Below, piece by piece: positions 17,533-24,854 of a DNA stretch of 26,014 nucleotides (its first letter is position 1; each line of letters opens with the position of its first letter). Origin of the DNA: an uncultured Clostridia bacterium (GTDB taxonomy: Bacteria > Bacillota > Clostridia > TANB77 > CAG-508); NCBI GenBank assembly GCA_934149005.1, contig CAKPDN010000016.1:1-26014 (forward strand). The letters run 5' to 3'. The notes beneath the pieces were generated by a model that was not told where the DNA came from, made no database searches, and worked only from the letters and a program-made list of their open reading frames with translations. The position numbers and the translations under genes were made by a program.

Positions 17533-17692
17533 TTTATTTGCCTCCTAAATGAATTATTTAAAATATTATATATATAATATCTCAATTATATATTAGAATA
17601 CAATAGATTTGTGAAAATTTTGTGAAAAAAATGTAAAAGATTTTAAGGAATAATTTTATATAATAAACTCAAAATAATAAAAGGTGATAGAA

Positions 17693-17938
17693 ATGAAAAT
17701 ATCTTTTATAAAATGTGAAAAAGAAGCAAAGTTTAAAATTCCAGAACTATTTGGAATAAATATAGAAGAGATTGAAAAGCCAGAGCAAGTAGATGAGAAA
17801 ATAGAAGAATTAAAAGAACAAAAATTTACAACCATAATAATTCAAAATGAATTAGCAAGTTTTTCAGAAAAGATAATAAGAGAATACAAATATGATAAAT
17901 CTCTAAACATTATTATAATACCATCTAAATACAAATAA
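17693..17938 (+). CDS. Small protein resembling V-type ATPase subunit F
   Basis: 81 aa from ATG 17693, with AAGGTG six bases upstream. The GTG at 17684 is part of that site. A Rossmann-like beta-alpha pattern is visible: KISFIKC, a central KFTTIIIQNELASFSEKII, and NIIIIPSKYK at the end. The middle and end match the shape of ATP-synt_F proteins, where an I.i.e.la..i helix precedes an i..IPs strand. No other V-ATPase genes are nearby, so it is not an ordinary subunit here. It stands ~150 bp before the sporulation gene pair. The assignment is by pattern only. Confidence 0.45.
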   Translation: MKISFIKCEKEAKFKIPELFGINIEEIEKPEQVDEKIEELKEQKFTTIIIQNELASFSEKIIREYKYDKSLNIIIIPSKYK

Positions 17939-17964
17939 TTTTAAAATTATTATAAAATAACAAG

Positions 17965-17993
17965 TCATAAATAGAAAAGAGATACATATAAAT
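17965..17993 (+). promoter_or_regulatory. Possible sigma-E (mother-cell) promoter
   Basis: TCATAAA (17965-17971), a 13-bp spacer and CATATAAAT (17985-17993) resemble the sporulation sigma-E consensus (-35 like KMATATW, -10 CATANNNT). It lies ~100 bp before the SipL-like gene, whose Clostridioides difficile relative is expressed in the mother cell. No good sigma-A promoter competes in this spacer. Confidence 0.35.
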
Positions 17994-18091
17994 GTATAAA
18001 GAAAAATGCTGTTAGTCAATTTTATCATAGAAAATAATTACACTATAAATTTTTTGAAAAGACTTATAGCAAAAAGGATAAGGAGGTAAAA

Positions 18092-19639
18092 ATGATAGAG
18101 GCACAAAGAGAAAATTTAAGTATAAATAAATTAATAGCAGAAAAAAAGGAGATTATATTTGTAGAAGGAGATATGATAGTACCAGATTCAAAACCTGATA
18201 TTTTGAATACAATTTGTACAAGTGGGGTTGTGTCAATATACAAAAAAGAGGCACAAGATGAAAAAGTTAAGCTTGATGGAGCTATAAATACATATATAAT
18301 GTATATGCCAGATGGAACAGAAGACAGTGTGAGAGGACTAAATACTACTATAGATTTTTCACAGATTATAAATGTTTTAAACTGTAAAGAAGGAATGAAT
18401 GTAATTTCAGATATAATTGTGAAATCAATAGAGGGAAAGGTGATAAATGGAAGAAAAGTTGGAATTAAAGCTACATTAGAAGTTACATTAAAAATTTATT
18501 TTAATGAAGAAGTAGAAATAATAAATGAAATACAAAATGAAAATGATATTCAAATTTTAAAGGAAGATATGATAGTAAATTCATTAATAGGTCAAGGTGA
18601 GACAAAGATTTATGCAAAAGATAATATACAAATAGATAATATAGATAATCTTGCTGAAATTTTAAAGGTTAAATTGAATATCAAAGATAGAGATATAAAA
18701 ATTAGTTATAATAAAGTTTTAACGAAATCAGAAGCAGAAGTATCAATAATGTATCTAACAGAAGATAATAGAATAAATTGTGTTACATATAAAATACCAG
18801 TTGTAGGATTTATAGATATACCAAATGTAATGGAAGAAAATATATGTGATGTAAATTATGAAATTAGAAATATAATTATAAAGCCAAATTCACAAGAAGA
18901 ACATTCAATATATGTTGAAATTGAAATAGGAGTTACATGTTACGTATATGAGAAAAAACAAATAAATTTAATTCAAGATATGTATATTCCTACTCAAAAA
19001 TTAGATTTTGAAAAAAAACAAATAATTACAATGACAGAAAAGCAAAATGTAACAGATATAAAATCAATAAGAGAAAAAATCAATTTGAAAGATATAGAAG
19101 GATTAAATTTAATTGATGTAGATATTACTCCTACAATAATAAATGAAAATAAAATAAATTCAAAAATTTTGTATGAAACAGAATTAAATTTTAAATTTAT
19201 TTTTCAAAATTCGAAATCACAAATTATAATAAAAGATACAAAAATTCCATTTGAATATACAGTAGAAAACTTAAAAAATGGAGAAAACTTAAATGCAAAT
19301 AGTAATATTGAAATAAAAAATAAAGATTTTGTAATTCAAGATGGTGGAGATATTAATTGCAATATAGATATTCAGACAGATACAAATATGTATAGAAATG
19401 CAAATATTAGCATAATAGATAAAATAGAAGAAAATGGAGAAAGAGAAGAACAAGATTATAGTATAGTAATTTATATTGTAAAAAAAGGAGACACTTTATG
19501 GAAGATTGCTAAAGAATTTGGAAGTACAATTGATGGAATTGCAAGAGTAAATGGAATTGAAAATAAAGACATAATAATGCCTGGACAAAAATTGTATATA
19601 CCAAAATTTGAAAGAATTTCGGAAAGAAACTATGAGTAA
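18092..19639 (+). CDS. sipL: SPOCS (DUF3794) and LysM spore-coat morphogenesis protein, SipL-like
   Basis: 515 aa, ATG 18092 with AAGGAGG upstream. The N-terminal part opens with a SPOCS-type segment (VEGDMIVPDSKPDILNTICT, close to the LPPDKPDI...V pattern) and contains further beta-rich repeats (~130-440). A LysM domain closes the protein at ~461-505 (YIVKKGDTLWKIAKEFGSTI, then MPGQKLYIP). The same architecture and length belong to SipL, which binds SpoIVA through LysM and anchors the coat around the forespore in Clostridia. The last codons overlap the yunB start by 8 bp (ATGAGTAA), indicating translational coupling. Confidence 0.85.
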   Translation: MIEAQRENLSINKLIAEKKEIIFVEGDMIVPDSKPDILNTICTSGVVSIYKKEAQDEKVKLDGAINTYIMYMPDGTEDSVRGLNTTIDFSQIINVLNCKEGMNVISDIIVKSIEGKVINGRKVGIKATLEVTLKIYFNEEVEIINEIQNENDIQILKEDMIVNSLIGQGETKIYAKDNIQIDNIDNLAEILKVKLNIKDRDIKISYNKVLTKSEAEVSIMYLTEDNRINCVTYKIPVVGFIDIPNVMEENICDVNYEIRNIIIKPNSQEEHSIYVEIEIGVTCYVYEKKQINLIQDMYIPTQKLDFEKKQIITMTEKQNVTDIKSIREKINLKDIEGLNLIDVDITPTIINENKINSKILYETELNFKFIFQNSKSQIIIKDTKIPFEYTVENLKNGENLNANSNIEIKNKDFVIQDGGDINCNIDIQTDTNMYRNANISIIDKIEENGEREEQDYSIVIYIVKKGDTLWKIAKEFGSTIDGIARVNGIENKDIIMPGQKLYIPKFERISERNYE

Positions 19640-20349
19640 GATATATTCAAGACCAAGAATAAGAATTCCAAAAATATTTTTATCAAATGTAGGAGACAAA
19701 AAGTTTAAGAAAAAACAAAAAATTAGTAAATTTTTTATTATAATGATAATTGCATTTAGTACTGTTAAAGTTGTATTAGATGCAATTTTACCAATATTTG
19801 ATTCTTTGTGTAGAGACAAGGCTAAATCAATAGCAACTATAATATCAAATGAACAAGCGACAGTTGTTATGCAAGAACATGAATATGAAGAATTATTTAC
19901 ATTAGAAAAAGATAATAATGGAAATATTATAATGATAAAGTCAAACGTAGGACCTATAAATGCAATAATTTCAGATGTAGCAATAAAAATACAAAATGAG
20001 ATTGATAAAAAGGGAAGAGACAATATAGAAATAGCAATTCGGAAGTTTTACAACATTTAAATTATTATCAGGTGAAGGACCAGGAATTCCGATAAAAATA
20101 TCAACACTTGGAAATGTCGAAACAGATTTAAGAAGTGAATTTACAGCACAGGGAATAAATCAAACATTACATAGAGTTTATTTACAGGTAGTATGTGAAG
20201 TAAGCATTTTAACACCATATGATAATATAACCGAAAAAATAACAAATCAAGTATTAATTGCAGAAAATGTAATTGTTGGTAAAATTCCAAATACATATTA
20301 TAACTTGGAGGGACTTGATAATAATAGTGCAATAGATATTATAGAGTAA
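19632..20349 (+). CDS. yunB: Sporulation protein YunB, read through a +1 shift at CGG 20040
   Basis: Start ATG 19632, overlapping the sipL stop. The first 136 codons carry a membrane helix (~27-48) and the YunB opening RDKAKSIATIISNEQ. The zero frame then meets CGG at 20040 and stops at 20060. Skipping the C gives GGA AGT TTT ACA (GSFTTFKLLSGEGPGIPIKI), then FTAQGINQTLHRVYLQVVCE and a normal end at TAA 20349, 238 aa in all. That is close to the length of Bacillus YunB, and the restored LG/IG-S-x-T segment is the conserved one. The +1 frame has a stop at 20032, so the shift must occur within about 26 bases, and CGG is there. YunB is a mother-cell (sigma-E) membrane protein of spore formation. 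A plain frameshift mutation is the alternative. Confidence 0.85.
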
Positions 20350-20419
20350 AATTAATTAAGTTAAATTGAAAAAGTTATAATTATATGATATAAATAGACT
20401 ATAACAATGGAAAAGTAAC

Positions 20420-20448
20420 AAAAAGAAGATATTTTGTCTTCTTTTTTT
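20420..20448 (+). terminator. Rho-independent terminator after yunB
   Basis: AAAAAGAAGA pairs with TCTTCTTTTT around a seven-base loop and runs into a T tract ending at 20448. It separates the sporulation pair from the L,D-transpeptidase gene. Confidence 0.8.
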
Positions 20449-20461
20449 GTGTATAAATAAA

Positions 20462-20490
20462 TTGAAAATAAAAACAATATATGATAATAT
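20462..20490 (+). promoter_or_regulatory. Sigma-A-type promoter for the L,D-transpeptidase
   Basis: TTGAAA (20462-20467), a 17-bp spacer and TAATAT (20485-20490). GATAAT two bases earlier is an alternative -10. It lies ~24 bp before ATG 20514, so the leader is very short. Confidence 0.5.
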
Positions 20491-20513
20491 AAATTCAATA
20501 AGAGGAGAAAAAT

Positions 20514-21374
20514 ATGAAAAATAAAAAAAGAAAATCAAAAAAAATAAAGAATAAAATAAAGCCAATAGTAATAATTACCATATTAATACTAATATCAATA
20601 TCAGTAATAATATATTTTAATTCTAAAAACAAGGAAGTAGAAACATCAACACAACCAATTGAAGAAGAACAAATAGTAGAGAATTTATATGAAGAAAATA
20701 TTAATAACATTGAGGAGCTTCAAGAGAATATAATAGTTGAAAATACAAAGAATAATGAAAAAGATAATAATATTATTAATGAGGCTGCTAATAAAAATAT
20801 CAATAAAAGTAATAATACAACACCATATTATATAAAAGTAAATTATGGAGCTCAAGTAGTAACAATATATGGAAAAGATTCAAATGGAAACTATACAATT
20901 CCTATAAAAGCGATGATATGTTCTACAGGAACTGCTACACCAAAGTCCGGTGTATATTCAATTCCAGGAAGATGGACATGGGGAGTACTTTTCGGAAATG
21001 TATATGGGCAATACTGCGTAAAAATAACAGAAAATATTTTATTTCATTCAGTACCATATTTAAGAAAGGGTGATAATGCAAGTTTAGAATATTGGGAATA
21101 TGATAAATTGGGAACAGCAGCATCAGCTGGATGTATACGTTTAAAAGTCGATGATTTAATATGGTTATATAACAATTGTGCAAATGGAACTAAAGTAGAA
21201 TTTTATAGTAGTTCTAATCCAGGACCTTTAGGAAAGCCAAGTGCTAAAAAAATATCATCTTATCCAGATTATTTAAAAAATTGGGATCCTACTGATCCGA
21301 ATACAAATAACCCTTGGAAAAATTATAAAGAAAATGGTACAAAATCAGATAATACTACAAAAAACGAAATATAG
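20514..21374 (+). CDS. Membrane-anchored L,D-transpeptidase (YkuD)
   Basis: 286 aa, ATG 20514 with AGAGGAG upstream. A lysine-rich cytoplasmic tail, a membrane helix (~17-36) and an acidic Glu/Asn-rich stalk precede a YkuD domain (~104-232). The core is complete: YYIKVNYGAQVVTIY, CSTGTATPKSGVYSI, FHSVPY (H178) and AASAGCIRL with nucleophile C207. It would make or edit 3-3 cross-links in peptidoglycan, or attach wall proteins, outside the membrane. The C-terminal tail is Pro/Asn-rich (DPTDPNTNNPWK), as in many clostridial homologues. The 620 bp that follow hold no gene. Confidence 0.92.
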   Translation: MKNKKRKSKKIKNKIKPIVIITILILISISVIIYFNSKNKEVETSTQPIEEEQIVENLYEENINNIEELQENIIVENTKNNEKDNNIINEAANKNINKSNNTTPYYIKVNYGAQVVTIYGKDSNGNYTIPIKAMICSTGTATPKSGVYSIPGRWTWGVLFGNVYGQYCVKITENILFHSVPYLRKGDNASLEYWEYDKLGTAASAGCIRLKVDDLIWLYNNCANGTKVEFYSSSNPGPLGKPSAKKISSYPDYLKNWDPTDPNTNNPWKNYKENGTKSDNTTKNEI

Positions 21375-21452
21375 GTTAGGTGGAATAAATGAATTTAGTA
21401 AAACTAAAAGACATATCGTACTAATAAAATACAAAGCTACTGAACAATAACA

Positions 21453-21485
21453 AAAAGCTCGAAAGTATTAAGACTTCCGAGCTTT
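21453..21485 (+). terminator. Terminator-like hairpin after the L,D-transpeptidase
   Basis: AAAGCTCGAAAG pairs with CTTCCGAGCTTT with one mismatch. The following sequence is T/A-rich but not a pure T tract. It directly precedes the first 132-bp repeat, and a similar but perfect hairpin precedes the second copy. Confidence 0.6.
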
Positions 21486-21506
21486 GATATATTTTTGAAT
21501 AAAAGA

Positions 21507-21638
21507 ATATTATCTCTTTGTAAATTACAAAGGTTGATTTTTCAATAGAAAATGACATTTTTGTATATTATAAGATTATTACATTATACTTTTAAATAAC
21601 TCTTATTAGATTTTATTATTTAGGAAACAGCCATATTA
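21507..21638 (+). repeat. 132-bp direct repeat, copy 1
   Basis: Runs from ATATTATCTCTTTG to CCATATTA and is the same length as 24349-24480, differing by my reading at four positions (about 97% identical). It contains the perfect 17-bp palindrome CTTTGTAAATTACAAAG near its start. Both copies lie just after a terminator hairpin, and no reading frame is conserved. It frames a 2.8-kb cassette together with copy 2. Confidence 0.9.
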
Positions 21639-21653
21639 TAAAGAAAAGAATAT

Positions 21654-21727
21654 AAAATGTATTACGACTTTGTAGTTACATAATATTTGTGTAACTGGTA
21701 TATAAAAAGTTGTAATACATTTTTTTT
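21654..21727 (+). ncRNA. Long nested hairpin ending in a T tract
   Basis: AAATGTATTACGACTTT (from 21655) pairs with AAAGTTGTAATACATTT (to ~21723) with one wobble. An inner stem GTTACA/TGTAAC (about 21674-21695) sits inside, and eight T residues follow. It is a strong intrinsic terminator, but no gene ends just before it, so it may terminate a small RNA starting in or near repeat copy 1. No promoter was firmly placed. Confidence 0.5.
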
Positions 21728-21993
21728 GACATTATATTATGAAATATATAGTTAGAAAGCATGAGACTCTTTTAAAATCAAGATTTAATAACCCATAATA
21801 AAATTAAGCATAAAAAGAAAAATACATATAAAAAAGCATTTTAAGAGAAATTTCATAACAGCCATTTACATACATAATCGACCATATTAATATTTATTTA
21901 GAATTACTTAATGTATATCTGTCATTTGGAGAATTTATTTTATTATTTCGGTAAATTCTCCACCCCTTAAATAATAAGAAAGGACTGGTTGTT
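21726..21993 (+). promoter_or_regulatory. Leader region of the DnaB-like gene pair
   Basis: A gene-free stretch. TTGACA at 21726-21731 with TATAGT at 21747-21752 is a possible promoter, though its 15-bp spacer is short. If used, the transcript has a ~235-nt leader. Near the end, GGAGAATTTA (21928-21937) pairs perfectly with TAAATTCTCC (21952-21961). This stem lies 17 bases before the Shine-Dalgarno AGAAAGGA and is followed by CCCC. It may control initiation at 21994. I see no known riboswitch class. Confidence 0.4.
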
Positions 21994-22470
21994 ATGTGTA
22001 TTAAAGTTGAATATTTAAAAAGATTTAATGAAAAAGAATTTGCAAATTATTTTGAAAAATTAAAAGAAGAAATCAAAAACAGTAATGATAACTTTATTAT
22101 ATTAAATGGAAAGATTAATTGTGGTAAAACAACTATTGCTACTAAATTAGTAAATAATGCTAGTTATATGGAAAAGATAAACACATTATTTTTCAGTTTG
22201 GAAACAAGTGAAAGCACAATAAAAAGAATGATTAATAAAGATTCAAATTATTTAACCATTTATGATAGACCAATAACTATTAAAGATATGATTTCAGAAA
22301 TTAAAGAAAAAGAACCTCAATTTGTTGTTATAGATTATTTACAATTAATTGGTTTTGATAAATCAAAATGTTTGAGTAGAAATAAAGAATTAGAATTAAT
22401 AAAAGAAGAATTAAAAAATTTAGCAGATGAACTAAATACAAAAATTGTTGCTATCTCAATATGTAGATAA
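21994..22470 (+). CDS. Minimal DnaB-like (SF4/RecA-fold) ATPase
   Basis: 158 aa, ATG 21994 with AAAGGA nine bases upstream. The sequence carries a P-loop in NGKINCGKTTIA (~40-51), the DnaB-type FFSLETS segment, and a Walker B strand with the helicase signature VVIDYLQLI. It stops at AISICR, where DnaB would read AISQLSR. The whole N-terminal primase-binding domain is absent, as are the C-terminal arginine finger and DNA-binding loops. This is therefore a stand-alone ATPase core or a decayed helicase. It is the first gene of a cassette framed by direct repeats, and a related gene follows after 14 bp. Confidence 0.65.
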   Translation: MCIKVEYLKRFNEKEFANYFEKLKEEIKNSNDNFIILNGKINCGKTTIATKLVNNASYMEKINTLFFSLETSESTIKRMINKDSNYLTIYDRPITIKDMISEIKEKEPQFVVIDYLQLIGFDKSKCLSRNKELELIKEELKNLADELNTKIVAISICR

Positions 22471-22484
22471 TAGGAGATATAAAA

Positions 22485-22871
22485 ATGTTGATACAAACAG
22501 AAATTAATGAAATTGATAATATTTTGAATGTTAATAGAAATGGTTTAATTATTGCCTTTTCAAAATCAGATGAAGAAAAGAAAAATTTTATATTAAATAT
22601 TGCAAGTAATATGGCGATTAAATATAACAAACCTATTGCAGTATTAAATTCTTCAATAAGCTTTAGAAAGTTCATTAATGAATGTATTAGAATACAATAC
22701 GAAAATATTAGTAAAGTTGGTTTAAAAGATGATTTAAGAGAATTTAAGAATAGATTAAAAAATGTTACTAATTCAAATATATTAGTGAATTTTGCTAGTA
22801 GTTATAATTCAAATGAATTAATAGAAAAAGGTAAAGAAAAGCAAAATTTGTTCTACACATTTATGCTGTAA
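22485..22871 (+). CDS. DnaB-like protein without a P-loop
   Basis: 128 aa, ATG 22485 with ATAGGAGAT upstream. It resembles the start of the DnaB C-terminal ATPase domain: RNGLIIAFSKSDEEKKNFIL, then NIASNMAIKYNKPIAVLNSS. In DnaB the glycine-lysine-threonine P-loop lies where this protein has SKSDEEKKN, so it should not bind ATP normally. It ends before a Walker B would appear. The pairing with an ATPase-competent neighbour suggests a partner or inhibitor subunit, or else two degenerating copies. A 14-bp gap and shared direction indicate one transcript. Confidence 0.5.
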   Translation: MLIQTEINEIDNILNVNRNGLIIAFSKSDEEKKNFILNIASNMAIKYNKPIAVLNSSISFRKFINECIRIQYENISKVGLKDDLREFKNRLKNVTNSNILVNFASSYNSNELIEKGKEKQNLFYTFML

Positions 22872-22921
22872 TTAATGCTTTAAAAATACAATTATATTAA
22901 AAATTAAGATGTATAGCAAAT

Positions 22922-22950
22922 TTGAAATTTTATGTAAAACATGGTATAAT
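22922..22950 (+). promoter_or_regulatory. Sigma-A promoter for the unknown 432-aa gene
   Basis: TTGAAA (22922-22927), a 17-bp spacer and a perfect TATAAT (22945-22950), about 57 bp before ATG 23008. Confidence 0.75.
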
Positions 22951-23007
22951 TTAAATATGGTATTTTTTTAAAAATAAATGTAATATAAATGATATAAGGA
23001 GAAAATA

Positions 23008-24307
23008 ATGGAGAATAGAAGTATCGCGGAAAGTTTAAAACCAACATTTGAAAATGTAACGAGAAAATTTATAGTAGAAACTATGTATGATATATTATTT
23101 AATGAAGAACTGCCAAATTTTAAATTTGAATTTAGAGAAGATGAGGCAATAGAATTTATAGAGAAAGTTTTAGAAAATTGTACTAGAGAGTATGATTTTT
23201 ATAAAGAAAGAGCGAAAAAAATATTGGAGAGCATAAAAAATAAGAGTAACGGAAATGAAATACTACCTGTAATGATAGTAAAAGATTATAAGGAATTTTT
23301 TGAACAATTAAGGAAATATTATGAACAGGATATAAAATTATATTTTAAAAGAATAGGAGAAACAGCATTTCCTGTATATGAGCAGGATAATTGTTTTGAA
23401 CAAATTTGGTTAAGAGCTACGCCAGATGATTTTAATAATCCAGAAAGTTTTTTAAAAAAACAAGTACAAATGATAACAGATAATACACTTGAAAAATATG
23501 ATAAAGAAACTTGTTTAGGAAAATTGGAAATATTAAATGATAATTTAATTTGTATAAGGAATGGAATTGCAAGAACTTGGGATGAAAATCTAAGAGAAGT
23601 CGAAATAAGAATTTATGATAAAAAATATTATAATAATATAGAATTGTTTAATAGACCACATTATACACTTCCTCTTATAAGATATGGAATTTATGAAAAA
23701 GATGGAAAAAAAGTTTGTTATATTGGATCTATACAAAATAGAGTAACATCTTTAGCATATAGAGAGATAGAAAAAAGTCAAGAAGTAAATAAAGATATAG
23801 AGAGAAAAAAATATAAAGTAAATGAGCGGTGTGCCTAAAGAAAAAAGAGATAAAGTAGAACCTAAAAATATATTAGCTTTAAGTATATTTATTGATATTT
23901 TGAGTAAAAAAGGAATTACTGATATTGAAATTCCTAGCATGTATGTTTTAGATTATGAATATCACGAAAAAAGAAGTAGAAAAATTTATAAAAAATTTAA
24001 AGAAGAGTGGCCAGAAGATAGAAAAAAAAGGTCTCCGTTATTATATAATGAAGAGGAAAATTATTTTAATAATAATTATAATAAACAAGATTTGATAAGT
24101 GAAATAAAGACAGAAAGAATAATAAAAAATTTTGAAAGAGTATTATACCACTATCATAATGGAAGAATAGTAAGTTATCCAGGAGAATTAGACAGTTTCT
24201 TACATTTGAATATACCTATAATAAAAAGCAAAGATGAAATTAGAAGTCGAATATTAAAAGATATATATCAATTAATAGAAAAAAGATATATAGAACAAGA
24301 AAGATAA
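23008..24307 (+). CDS. Unknown 432-aa protein, read through a +1 shift at CGG 23827
   Basis: ATG 23008 with AAGGAG upstream. The zero frame gives 273 residues to GAG, then CGG TGT GCC TAA, ending at 23838. Skipping the C gives GGT GTG CCT AAA (GVPKEKRDKVEPKNILALSI) and a further 159 residues to TAA 24307. The +1 frame has a stop at 23819, so the junction is confined to 17 bases. The second part would otherwise need a start (ATG 23822) with no Shine-Dalgarno, and it begins mid-domain. I do not recognise the family. It is cytosolic and charged, mainly helical at the N-terminus (EFFEQLRKYYEQDIKLYFKR), with a mixed middle (RPHYTLPLIRYGIYEKDGKK) and a basic second half. No catalytic motif stands out. 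It may be the cargo of the repeat-framed cassette. Confidence 0.7.
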
Positions 24308-24313
24308 AAATAA

Positions 24314-24345
24314 AAAAACTCGGAAATTTATAATTTCCGAGTTTT
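24314..24345 (+). terminator. Rho-independent terminator after the unknown gene
   Basis: AAAACTCGGAAATT pairs perfectly with AATTTCCGAGTTTT around a three-base loop. It starts within ten bases of the stop codon and directly precedes repeat copy 2. Confidence 0.85.
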
Positions 24346-24348
24346 GAA

Positions 24349-24480
24349 ATATTATCTCTTTGTAAATTACAAATGTTGATTTTTCAATAAAAAATGACAT
24401 TTTTGTATATTATAAGATTATTACATTATACTTTTAAATAACTCTTATTAGATTTTGTTATTTAGGAAACAACCATATTA
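24349..24480 (+). repeat. 132-bp direct repeat, copy 2
   Basis: Same length and order as 21507-21638, with about four substitutions. One breaks the last base of the CTTTGTAAATTACAAA palindrome. It closes the 2.8-kb segment carrying the DnaB-like pair and the unknown gene. Confidence 0.9.
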
Positions 24481-24536
24481 AAAATAAGATTTATGAATTT
24501 ATAAACAGAAATAGATTATAAAATTTATTAATATTA

Positions 24537-24565
24537 TAGACAGATTTTAAATAATATTGTAGAAT
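24537..24565 (+). promoter_or_regulatory. Rightward promoter of the small-peptide locus
   Basis: TAGACA (24537-24542), a 17-bp spacer and TAGAAT (24560-24565). The predicted start near 24572 coincides with the first base of the left inverted repeat (ATAGGAAATGA), leaving a ~70-nt structured leader before the peptide. Confidence 0.6.
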
Positions 24566-24642
24566 AATTAGCATAGGAAATGATGAGAAACAGATGTGGT
24601 TTTGCCACCTGAATTTTACGAAATATCGTAGGAGAGGTGGTG

Positions 24643-24762
24643 ATGTTTATGATTAAAGTGATACTATTTTTGATATTATCCTTAATGTTTTCTTTAACAT
24701 TAAACGTTGCCTTGACAGCAGTTCTGCATAAGAACTGGGTTGACAAGCAACTACATAAATAA
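24643..24762 (+). CDS. 39-aa single-pass membrane peptide, probable type I toxin
   Basis: ATG 24643 to TAA 24762. The peptide starts MFMIKVILFLILSLMF, has one hydrophobic helix (~4-27) and a basic C-terminal tail HKNWVDKQLHK, the shape of type I toxins that insert into the membrane. The Shine-Dalgarno GGAGAGGTGG is placed in a stem: CCACCT (24605-24610) pairs with AGGTGG (24635-24640), with an inner TACGA/TCGTA helix. An alternative GTGG/CCAC hairpin just upstream could compete with this stem. Convergent promoters and a shared bidirectional terminator surround it. It does not match Fst, TxpA or Ldr closely, so the family is new or unrecognised by me. Toxicity is inferred. Confidence 0.65.
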   Translation: MFMIKVILFLILSLMFSLTLNVALTAVLHKNWVDKQLHK

Positions 24763-24808
24763 AAAAAGCTCACATCTGTAACTTTGGCGAGTTAGGTGTG
24801 AGTTTTTT
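24762..24808. terminator. Shared bidirectional terminator
   Basis: CTCACATCTGTAAC (24769-24782) pairs with GTTAGGTGTGAG (24791-24802) with a small bulge. AAAAAAAG lies on the left and TTTTTT on the right, so it can end both the rightward peptide mRNA and the leftward RNA. Confidence 0.8.
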
Positions 24809-24854
24809 CAAACTTAATTCGGCAAAACCACGTTTGTGGATTTGTCATTTCCTA
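24765..24854 (-). ncRNA. Candidate leftward antisense RNA (antitoxin)
   Basis: Predicted from a leftward promoter and the shared terminator, giving an RNA of about 90 nt. Its 3' part is fully complementary to the terminator hairpin of the peptide mRNA, the usual initial contact between toxin and antitoxin RNAs in par/fst-type loci. Its 5' end repeats the first bases of the peptide mRNA. Confidence 0.5.

Noticed and set aside
19617..19640. A fifth CGG-type junction at the sipL end (ATTTCGGAAAG)
   Set aside because: Here the frame is TCG GAA, so CGG is out of frame. sipL ends normally after LysM, and yunB has its own ATG in the ATGAGTAA overlap.
21389..21424. An 11-codon ORF (MNLVKLKDISY) after the L,D-transpeptidase
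   Set aside because: The preceding TTAGGTGG is a plausible ribosome site, but the peptide is too short and featureless to call a gene.
1162..23829. RF2-like or slippery-sequence programmed frameshift cassettes at the four break sites
   Set aside because: The codons before the breaks differ (ATA, GGC, ATT, GAG). There is no shared Shine-Dalgarno-like element, no UGA at the site and no long homopolymer. Only the in-frame CGG is common.
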